A stretch of 5,214 bases of DNA from Spirochaetaceae bacterium. GTDB taxonomy: Bacteria; Spirochaetota; Spirochaetia; CADAEX01. The notes under the pieces were generated by a model. That model ran no database searches and was not told where the DNA came from. It saw only the letters and a list, made by a program, of their open reading frames with translations. Of this stretch, positions 1 through 5,092 are shown piece after piece (the first letter of the stretch is position 1; every line of letters starts with the position of its first letter). The stretch spans positions 1 to 5,214 of the forward strand of contig WRFK01000127.1 in NCBI GenBank assembly GCA_009778835.1. The letters are read 5' to 3'. The translations under genes were made by a program, and so were the position numbers.

Positions 1-36
1 GCAATAAAAATTATGTCAACAGCATTTATTAAAAAA

Positions 37-708
37 TTACATATATGACATTTGTTGTTTATAAGCCATATCCCAAAACAGATACTCAAATTCCACACTG
101 GAAATAAATATTTCTTCGATCTTCTTGCGCTGAGGCTCTGACATATTCGCAACCAGATTATCAAGCGCATCGTAGAACCACTCAGAAGCTTCCGAAAAAT
201 GGGCGCTGGAATAATTCTCGATCCACGTCCTATAGAAATTGCTATCCAACTTGTCCGCATATTGCTCTTTGAGCCGTTTTGCATAATCAGCATAGGTCCA
301 GGCGCAAGGAAAAACAACAGCAATGAGTTCTGCCAGGCTGCCTTTTTGACCAACCGCGATCATATTAGATGTGTATGCGCTGTTGTACAAAGAGGGCTTT
401 ACAGAAAGCATTTCTTCCTGTGTAATACCAAAACCTGCCATATATTTACGGTGCACATTCATTTCATTAGCAAGGATATAGTACTGAACTGTTGAAAAAT
501 TGGTCATTAGTTCTTCTGTGTCGGATTTTACAGCTCCTATAGCGAAAACTTTTGCGTATTGCAGTAAGTATAGGTAATCTTGCAACAGATAAAACTTGAA
601 TTTTTCTCTATCTAATGTCCCCTTTCCAAGTTCTTGCACGAATGGATGGTTATACCCATCCTCCCAAACTTTTGACGCTTTTGCTTTAAGACCTCTGGAA
701 AATGACAT
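37..708 (-). CDS. tenA: TenA family aminopyrimidine aminohydrolase / thiaminase II
   Basis: The 223-residue product has normal TenA length and is colinear with Bacillus subtilis TenA. Family enzymes hydrolyse aminomethyl- or formylaminomethyl-pyrimidine breakdown products of thiamin, and thiamin itself, in the cytoplasm, salvaging the pyrimidine. Visible hallmarks are HPFVQ at 21-25, LLQDY with Asp44 and Tyr47, YTSNM with Tyr112, FPCAW with the catalytic Cys135 and Tyr139, Tyr166, and EYLFW with Glu208 and Phe211. These match B. subtilis Asp44, Tyr47, Tyr112, Cys135, Tyr139, Tyr163, Glu205 and Phe208, so this is the cysteine-containing TenA_C class and looks catalytically intact. The ATG start is supported by AGGAG (minus strand of 714-718), 5 nt upstream. 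It lies 91 nt downstream of a zinc-ribbon gene on the same strand, with no other thiamin gene in view. Family assignment is firm; substrate preference is inferred. Confidence 0.93.
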   Translation of the reverse strand: MSFSRGLKAKASKVWEDGYNHPFVQELGKGTLDREKFKFYLLQDYLYLLQYAKVFAIGAVKSDTEELMTNFSTVQYYILANEMNVHRKYMAGFGITQEEMLSVKPSLYNSAYTSNMIAVGQKGSLAELIAVVFPCAWTYADYAKRLKEQYADKLDSNFYRTWIENYSSAHFSEASEWFYDALDNLVANMSEPQRKKIEEIFISSVEFEYLFWDMAYKQQMSYM

Positions 709-799
709 AATAACTCCTGTTTTTGATTCGGATAACGAAATATTATAATATAATAAAATTATATTTTAGTATATAGATCAATTCCTTATAATTTAAATA
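709..799 (-). other. A+T-rich spacer between zinc-ribbon gene and tenA
   Basis: This 91-nt gap is almost entirely A and T. On the minus strand it contains several TATAAT-like words (for example 763-758 and 747-742) and one TTGATC at 781-776, but none of the pairs has normal 16-18 nt spacing. I therefore cannot assign a tenA promoter. There is no THI-box-like conserved core and no G+C-rich hairpin followed by a T run, so neither a TPP riboswitch nor a terminator is evident. The only clear signal is the tenA Shine-Dalgarno at 714-718. Confidence 0.5.
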
Positions 800-1072
800 T
801 TATTGTTTATTCTTCCAGCGCTCCAGTGTTGGAATAAACCTGGATAACTGCTCCTGCGCAGCCTGTTTGCCAATCTTACACCCCAGGTGCGGCACGCCCA
901 TCTCGACAATATCCTCCACAGTGGCGTTTGGGTTTAGAAATTCTCCATCTTTGTAACAATAAGTACAATAAATGCTTTCACTTCCATCTGCTTCTTTAGC
1001 AATAAACTCATGGTGGGCCTCGTCAAACGGCATTCCGCAGCTTTGGCAATGAGGTAGAGATTTTTTTGGCAT
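800..1072 (-). CDS. Small zinc-ribbon protein (Zn_ribbon_2-like, PF12674 type)
   Basis: This 90-residue protein has a typical putative zinc-ribbon layout. A first knuckle CQSCGMP has Cys9 and Cys12, a second knuckle YCTYCYKDGEF has Cys36 and Cys39, and a further Cys65 lies in HLGCKIG. The C-terminal FIPTLERWK is also characteristic of the family. There is no signal peptide or membrane segment, so it should be cytoplasmic. The four paired cysteines very probably bind one zinc; the role of the family is unknown to me. The ATG at 1072 is preceded by AGAGGG (minus strand of 1081-1086) with an 8-nt spacer. It is the upstream partner of tenA, separated by 91 A+T-rich bases, so co-transcription is possible but not shown. 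It faces the repeat-protein gene across a 158-nt divergent gap. Confidence 0.85.
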   Translation of the reverse strand: MPKKSLPHCQSCGMPFDEAHHEFIAKEADGSESIYCTYCYKDGEFLNPNATVEDIVEMGVPHLGCKIGKQAAQEQLSRFIPTLERWKNKQ

Positions 1073-1098
1073 AACTTGATCCCTCTTGTTTTTTTAAA

Positions 1099-1126
1099 AT
1101 AATACACTTTATGGCATTCTTTTCAT
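1099..1126 (-). promoter_or_regulatory. Candidate sigma-70 promoter for the zinc-ribbon gene
   Basis: On the minus strand, ATGAAA (1126-1121, four of six matches to TTGACA) is followed after 16 nt by TATTAT (1104-1099), about 26 nt before the ATG at 1072. The region is very A+T-rich, so chance matches are common and this is a weak call. Confidence 0.25.
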
Positions 1127-1161
1127 ACTTATATATTACAGTGTTATCCTGAAAAATTCAC

Positions 1162-1190
1162 TTTTTTTTCTTTAAATAAAGATATATAAT
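1162..1190 (+). promoter_or_regulatory. Candidate promoter for the repeat-protein gene
   Basis: A perfect TATAAT lies at 1185-1190, 40 nt before the ATG. The matching -35 position 17 nt upstream is only a T run (1162-1169), so the -35 box is poor. The gene also has a strong AGGAGA ribosome binding site at 1220-1225, 5 nt from the start. The region is divergently shared with the zinc-ribbon gene. Confidence 0.35.
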
Positions 1191-1230
1191 AGACCTTGTT
1201 TTTTTTATTTAACATTAATAGGAGACAAAA

Positions 1231-2337
1231 ATGGCTAAGACTGTCAAAAAAGAAAAAAAACTAACTGGGAAAAAAACTCTTACAAATAAAATGGAAGCGC
1301 TAAAGGAAATCGCGGTCAAAAAACCATCTGCAGAAAAAAATAAAATCAACAAAAAAAATGCCTTAATTGCGGATAGTACAAACAGCATTGACCTTCAATA
1401 TGTTCCGGATAATCTTAAAACAGCGCAAATGTGTCTGGAAGCAGTAGAAAAGGATGGCTGGGCAATCAGATTTGTTCCTGATGAATTAAAAACAAAAGAA
1501 TTATGTCATATAGCGATGAAGAACAACAGCGGCGCGCTTCGATATATTCCTGAAAAACTAAAAACAGCGCAACTATGCCTTGAAGCAGTAGAACAAAATG
1601 GTGTAGCGCTCGAATTAGTTCCTGAAAAACTAAAAACAATAGAACTATGTCTTGCTGCAGTGAAAGATGTAGGCGGTGCGCTTCAATATGTTCCGGCAAA
1701 TCTCAAAACAAAAGAAATTTGCCTTGAAGTGGTAAAGAAACATGGCAGGCTGCTTGAATATGTTCCCGAAGAACAAAAAACAGCAGAGCTATGTCTTAAA
1801 GCTATAAAAAGATATGGCAGGGCTCTTGAGTTTGTTCCTGAAAAACTAAAAACAGCGGAACTATGTCTTGAAGCAGCAAAGAAAAATGGCAGGGCTCTTG
1901 AGTTTGTTCCTGAAAAACTAAAAACAATGGAGCTATGTCTTGAAACAGTAAAGAATAATGGTTGGTCCCTTGAATTTGTTCCTGATGAATTCAAGACAGT
2001 GAAAGTATGTTATAAAGCTGTGAAGGATAATGGCATGGCGCTTGAATATGTTCCCGAAAAACTAAAAAAAGAAGAGATGTGTATTGAAGCATTAGAGCAG
2101 GATGGGATGGCGCTTAAATTTGTTCCTAAAAAATATAAGACTCTGGAACTATGCCTTGAAGCAATGGAAAATGTACTTAAGGGAGAGGAGATTATTTTTA
2201 AGGCGAAGAAGAGGCGCAGTAGTTCTATTCCAAAAAACTCAAAGCTGAACTCCCTTTTAAAATTTGTTCCTAAAAAGCATAAAACTCAAGTAAAAACAAG
2301 GATCAAAAATATTATAAAGAGTTGGGTATCAGTTTAG
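1231..2337 (+). CDS. DUF4116-like alpha-helical repeat protein
   Basis: The 368-residue product has three parts. Residues 1-43 are lysine-rich and probably disordered. Residues 62-301 are ten consecutive 24-residue repeats with no insertions, preceded by a half repeat (IDLQYVPDN) and followed by a degenerate tail (302-368) that ends in another FVPKK half unit. Each repeat starts LKTxELC, has Cys at position 7, usually Gly at position 15, and ends in (F/Y)VPEK with Pro at position 22. Cys7 is present in all ten repeats and in the eleventh, partial one. The pattern resembles DUF4116 (PF13475), which builds paired helices and occurs in multi-copy arrays in Legionella, amoeba-associated and gut bacteria. 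No catalytic motif, signal peptide or membrane helix is visible, and the free cysteines fit a cytoplasmic protein. A binding scaffold role is inferred; function is unknown. The start is set by AGGAGA at 1220-1225. Confidence 0.85.
   Translation: MAKTVKKEKKLTGKKTLTNKMEALKEIAVKKPSAEKNKINKKNALIADSTNSIDLQYVPDNLKTAQMCLEAVEKDGWAIRFVPDELKTKELCHIAMKNNSGALRYIPEKLKTAQLCLEAVEQNGVALELVPEKLKTIELCLAAVKDVGGALQYVPANLKTKEICLEVVKKHGRLLEYVPEEQKTAELCLKAIKRYGRALEFVPEKLKTAELCLEAAKKNGRALEFVPEKLKTMELCLETVKNNGWSLEFVPDEFKTVKVCYKAVKDNGMALEYVPEKLKKEEMCIEALEQDGMALKFVPKKYKTLELCLEAMENVLKGEEIIFKAKKRRSSSIPKNSKLNSLLKFVPKKHKTQVKTRIKNIIKSWVSV
1414..2133 (+). repeat. Ten in-frame 72-bp tandem repeats inside the DUF4116-like gene
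   Basis: The ten units each encode 24 residues and begin at 1414, 1486, 1558, 1630, 1702, 1774, 1846, 1918, 1990 and 2062. Most have diverged at the DNA level. However, 1814-1854 and 1886-1926 are identical over 41 bp at exactly one repeat period, bridging units 6-7 and 7-8. This indicates a recent duplication or gene conversion within the array. Confidence 0.9.
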
Positions 2338-4104
2338 GTCTTTCCCGCGTATTACATTGCGTTGAATTTTTCCACTGATGGTTTTTGGCAGTTCAGTAAC
2401 AAATTCAACAATCCTTGGATATTTGTATGGAGCAGTTACACGCTTGACATGATTCTGAAGTTCTTTTTTAAGTTCTTCCGAAGGGATAAAGCCTTGCGCC
2501 AAAACAATAGTAGCTTTGACAATTTGACCACGCATTGGATCCGGCGCTGCTGTAACCGCGCATTCAAGAATAGAAGGATGTTCCATAAGAGCGCTCTCAA
2601 CTTCAAATGGGCCAATACGGTAGCCTGAACATTTTATAACATCATCGTTTCTGCCTATAAACCAATAATAGCCGTCGCTATCCCGCCATGCCATATCGCC
2701 TGTGTGGTAGATTCCGTTATACCAGCTCTTGTTGGTGATTTCGATCTCTTTCCAGTAACCAATAAAGATGCCGGGTACCTTTTTCGTAGACTGAAGGTCG
2801 AGGTTCCCCTCCGGCACTACTGATGAGCAAGACATTGGAGACTTTACAGCATATGCCTCTATATCTTTGTCTACATATGAATAAATATTATTGCCCGCAG
2901 TTGTGATACTAATGTTACCTACAATACCATCGTCGCAAGGCTGATCATTTTCATCAAGAAGACTAAGGCCAAACAGCGGAGCTGGTTTTCCCATAGAGCC
3001 TGGTTTTACAGGCAACCACTTAAAAGTAGCTGCCATTACCGATGTTTCTGACTGACCAAAACCTTCTCTTATTTCCAGCCCTGTCTTTTCCTTTATTTTA
3101 TGAAACACTTCGGGGCTTAATGGTTCGCCAGCAACAGAAGTATGCGAAATATAAGAAAAATCATAACCTGAAAGATCTTCCTTCATAAGATAGCGAAAAA
3201 CAGTTGCAGGAGCGCAGAAACTATAAGGCTTGATCTTATTAAGGGCTTTTAATATTCCAAGCGGAGTAAATTTATCTGTGTCATAGACACCAATAGCAGC
3301 TCCGCATATCCACTGCCCATATATTTTTCCCCATGCGAATTTTGCCCAACCTGAATCTGTCTGGGTCAAGTGAACTTTGTTATCTTCTACGCACTGCCAG
3401 TATTTGGCTGTAACAATATGTCCCAAAGGGAGAGTATGATTATGAAGAATCATTTTTGGCATACCGGTTGTTCCGGAAGAAAAATATATAAGCATTGGCT
3501 CATTGATTTTGGTGTCCGCTTCTCCGCATGGGCGGGTAAATGAGGGATTGGCTTCGGCAATGGTTTTTTGGATATCAATAAAACCTTGCGGCGCTTTTTT
3601 ACCAACAACTCCCTTATGAACAAGACCCTTACATTCCTTTGATGCGCTTATGATATTTTCCAGCAACTCATCATCATCAACACTTATAAGCATTTTAACT
3701 TGCGCTATATTACAGCGATAGACAATATCTTTCTGCGTTAACTGAAATGTGGCAGGGATGCAGACAGCCCCTATTTTTTCAAGAGCAACCATAAGTATCC
3801 AGACTTCCGGGCGCTGCTTAAGGATGAGCATGACCACATCCCCTTTTTTTATGCCAAGACCCAGAAGCGCATTTGCGGCTTTATCGCTCTCCTGTTTTAT
3901 TTGCGAAAAACTCCATGATTGCACTTCGCCGCCATCATCGGTTCTTATAAGCGCTAGTTTCTCCGGATAAAGACGAGCCCATTCATCCACTACATCATAT
4001 GCAAAATTGAAATTTTCCGGCACATTGCATTTATAATTAACAAAAAAATCTTCATAATTTTCAAATTCAATGCGCGGGCAATAACGGGAAAGTATTTCGT
4101 TCAT
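2329..4104 (-). CDS. AMP-forming acyl-CoA synthetase (medium-chain/ACSM-like)
   Basis: The 591-residue ANL-superfamily ligase converts a carboxylic acid, ATP and CoA to acyl-CoA, AMP and PPi through an acyl-adenylate. Motifs in order are the P-loop YFSSGTTGMPK (207-217), GEPLSPE (about 326-332), GFGQSE (348-353), HTGD (467-470) with the ribose-binding Asp470, GRNDDVIKCSGYRI (484-497), and PKTISGK with catalytic Lys579. That lysine sits in the PX4GK context often acetylated in Acs-type enzymes. The N-terminal YEDFFVNY...VPENFNFAYDVVDEWA and the region around GWAKFAWG are typical of medium-chain synthetases rather than acetyl-CoA synthetase. An extra segment of about 35-40 residues (roughly 403-441) precedes PGIFIGYW. 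The ATG at 4104 is chosen because it follows the regulator's stop by 1 nt and has an upstream AGGA; an in-frame ATG at 4206 would lie inside the regulator. The exact acid substrate is unknown. Confidence 0.93.
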   Translation of the reverse strand: MNEILSRYCPRIEFENYEDFFVNYKCNVPENFNFAYDVVDEWARLYPEKLALIRTDDGGEVQSWSFSQIKQESDKAANALLGLGIKKGDVVMLILKQRPEVWILMVALEKIGAVCIPATFQLTQKDIVYRCNIAQVKMLISVDDDELLENIISASKECKGLVHKGVVGKKAPQGFIDIQKTIAEANPSFTRPCGEADTKINEPMLIYFSSGTTGMPKMILHNHTLPLGHIVTAKYWQCVEDNKVHLTQTDSGWAKFAWGKIYGQWICGAAIGVYDTDKFTPLGILKALNKIKPYSFCAPATVFRYLMKEDLSGYDFSYISHTSVAGEPLSPEVFHKIKEKTGLEIREGFGQSETSVMAATFKWLPVKPGSMGKPAPLFGLSLLDENDQPCDDGIVGNISITTAGNNIYSYVDKDIEAYAVKSPMSCSSVVPEGNLDLQSTKKVPGIFIGYWKEIEITNKSWYNGIYHTGDMAWRDSDGYYWFIGRNDDVIKCSGYRIGPFEVESALMEHPSILECAVTAAPDPMRGQIVKATIVLAQGFIPSEELKKELQNHVKRVTAPYKYPRIVEFVTELPKTISGKIQRNVIRGKDLN

Positions 4105-4105
4105 C

Positions 4106-4657
4106 TTATTTTTCCTGAATAATAGTAATAAATTTTGCCGGTCCATCAACCGCGCTTTGGGCATGGGGTAAAGCAGCGTCAAAATAAATCGAATCCCCGG
4201 CTTCAAGGATATATTCTTTTTTAGCTACAGTGATCTTTACCTTCCCTTCTGTTACATAATTGAATTCCTGACCAGAGTGTTTTACCGGCGCAGCAGCTTT
4301 TTTGGAAGGATCCAGATAAACCAGAAGCGGCTCTATTGTTCTCCCCTTAAAATTATATGCCAGGCTTGAAAACTCATATCCTGGATAGCGTTCGATTCTT
4401 ACCCCTTTTCCTGCGCGGCATACACTGGCTGTATCCATGCGGGGATCATCTCCTGTCAGAAGCACTGTGGCATCCACGCCCAGGCGGGCTGCGATTTTAT
4501 AAAGTATACTGATTGGTATATCTATTTCCCCTGATTCGTATTTTTCATAAATTTCAAAAGGCACGTTAATTTCTTTGGCCATATCCAAAGAGCTTATTTC
4601 CATTACTTCCCTAAGCTCCTTGATCCTTCCCGGTATTTGAGTGAGGTTTTCATCCAT
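4106..4657 (-). CDS. XRE family transcriptional regulator with C-terminal cupin domain
   Basis: This 183-residue regulator has an N-terminal lambda-repressor-type helix-turn-helix (about 9-65, including SLDMAKEINVPFEIYEKYESG) that should bind DNA. A single cupin beta-barrel follows (about 108-182). The cupin motifs are H127-SGQEF...EG (motif 1) and GDSIYFDAALPH165 (motif 2). His127, Glu131 and His165 could hold a metal or ligand. Such XRE-cupin proteins commonly sit next to genes for the pathway whose metabolite they sense. Here the gene is tightly coupled to the acyl-CoA synthetase (1-nt gap), so control of that ligase in response to its substrate or acyl-CoA product is the natural inference. 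The ATG at 4657 has AAGGAAG (minus strand of 4663-4669) 5 nt upstream. It lies 16 nt after the TrpR-type gene. Confidence 0.92.
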   Translation of the reverse strand: MDENLTQIPGRIKELREVMEISSLDMAKEINVPFEIYEKYESGEIDIPISILYKIAARLGVDATVLLTGDDPRMDTASVCRAGKGVRIERYPGYEFSSLAYNFKGRTIEPLLVYLDPSKKAAAPVKHSGQEFNYVTEGKVKITVAKKEYILEAGDSIYFDAALPHAQSAVDGPAKFITIIQEK

Positions 4658-4673
4658 ACCAACTTCCTTATAA

Positions 4674-4973
4674 TTATTTTTCAGATAGCTCTTTCCACTT
4701 TTCTATCATTTTTCTGAATGGAGAATCTTTTTTCTTAAGCTCTTTTGAACCTCTTGTTATTTTACATAAGCTTAATCCAAGTTCATTTGCGATTTTTCTC
4801 TGGCTATTCCCTTCATGAATTTTCATTACAAGAGCCCATCTTAATGCTACTTCAGATATTTCATTAGGGGTAAGTATACTGTGAAGAAATTCAAAAATTA
4901 GAGTATCGTCTTTAGTTGAGGCTAATGCTTTAGAGAGCTGTTTTAAATATATGTCTGATTCATTGGTTGCCAC
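4674..4973 (-). CDS. trpR: Trp repressor (TrpR) family protein
   Basis: The 99-residue, all-helical protein aligns with E. coli TrpR from the LTP motif to the end of the DNA-binding helices. LTPNE (34-38), R45, EGNSQRKIANELG (54-66) and ITRGSKEL (72-79) match LTPDE, R54, EMSQRELKNELG and ITRGSNSL. The residues contacting L-tryptophan in E. coli TrpR, Thr44, Arg54 and Arg84, are kept as Thr35, Arg45 and Arg74; Ser88 is replaced by Glu78. The ITRGS recognition segment separates it from the YerC/YecD branch, which has ISRVKR there. It should therefore be a tryptophan-responsive dimeric repressor. Translation must start at GTG 4973, because an in-frame stop lies two codons upstream, and no good Shine-Dalgarno is visible, suggesting low expression. 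No trp biosynthesis gene is in view; it heads the operon with the XRE-cupin and CoA-ligase genes. Confidence 0.88.
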   Translation of the reverse strand: MATNESDIYLKQLSKALASTKDDTLIFEFLHSILTPNEISEVALRWALVMKIHEGNSQRKIANELGLSLCKITRGSKELKKKDSPFRKMIEKWKELSEK

Positions 4974-4979
4974 ATATTA

Positions 4980-5008
4980 AGTTTTTATTATCTTTAGAAT
5001 AGTGTCAA
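4980..5008 (-). promoter_or_regulatory. Candidate promoter for the trpR-regulator-ligase operon
   Basis: A perfect TTGACA lies on the minus strand at 5008-5003. The best -10-like word, TAAAAA (4987-4982), is 15 nt away, shorter than ideal. The -35 box directly abuts the inverted repeat at 5009-5025. The signal is suggestive but weak because no good -10 is present at 17 nt. A CTAG-containing operator like that of E. coli trp is not seen here. Confidence 0.3.
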
Positions 5009-5025
5009 GTGCTCATTGCGAGCAC
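5009..5025. repeat. Perfect inverted repeat next to the operon promoter
   Basis: GTGCTC (5009-5014) and GAGCAC (5020-5025) are perfect complementary arms of 6 bp around the 5-nt loop ATTGC. The right arm overlaps the first 18-bp tandem unit, and the whole palindrome ends exactly where TTGACA begins on the minus strand. It could be an operator or only a by-product of the repeat insertion. Confidence 0.7.
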
Positions 5026-5078
5026 CACAGTCATTGCGAGCGCCTCAGTCATTGCGAGCGCCTCAGTCATTGCGAGCG
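5013..5078. repeat. 18-bp tandem repeat array (three units plus partial fourth)
   Basis: Units at 5013-5030, 5031-5048 and 5049-5066 each begin TCATTGCGAGC. The second and third are identical (TCATTGCGAGCGCCTCAG) and the first matches at 16 of 18 positions. A fourth copy keeps its first 12 bases (5067-5078) and then runs into the palindrome at 5067-5092. The array lies upstream of the TrpR-type gene and has no reading frame of its own that I trust. Confidence 0.92.
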
Positions 5079-5092
5079 TAGCGAAGCAATCT
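5067..5092. repeat. Palindromic dispersed-repeat core (CATTGCGAGC...GCAAT type)
   Basis: This segment has ATTGC (5069-5073) and GCAAT (5086-5090) as outer arms with a small inner GC/GC pairing, giving a REP-like imperfect hairpin. Very similar words are, to my knowledge, scattered through intergenic regions of many unrelated A+T-rich bacterial genomes. The recognition is from memory and only one full copy is in the window. Confidence 0.65.

Noticed and set aside
14..19. TTGACA on the minus strand just after tenA, possibly a -35 box for a gene beyond the window
   Set aside because: The matching -10 position would fall outside the window, so it cannot be supported.
709..799. TPP riboswitch upstream of tenA
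   Set aside because: The spacer is nearly pure A+T and lacks the conserved THI-box elements; the 158-nt gap upstream of the zinc-ribbon gene lacks them too.
1466..1994. Long minus-strand open frames (1466-1699 and 1683-1994) antisense to the repeat gene
   Set aside because: They are periodic shadows of the 72-bp repeats; the encoded strings repeat in step with the plus-strand units and have no ribosome binding site or family resemblance.
4105..4206. A longer start for the CoA-ligase at 4206
   Set aside because: It would overlap the XRE-cupin coding sequence by about 100 nt, and the extra 34 residues match nothing in the ligase family. The ATG at 4104 has a good ribosome binding site and 1-nt coupling to the upstream stop.
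4943..4975. A ten-codon minus-strand frame starting ATG TGG at 4975, overlapping the GTG start of the TrpR gene, which could be read as a Trp-containing leader peptide
   Set aside because: It has a single Trp codon, no Shine-Dalgarno and no attenuator-like hairpin and T run after it, so chance is the simplest explanation.
5009..5092. CRISPR array
   Set aside because: The units are 18 bp and directly adjacent with no unique spacers, and no cas gene is present.
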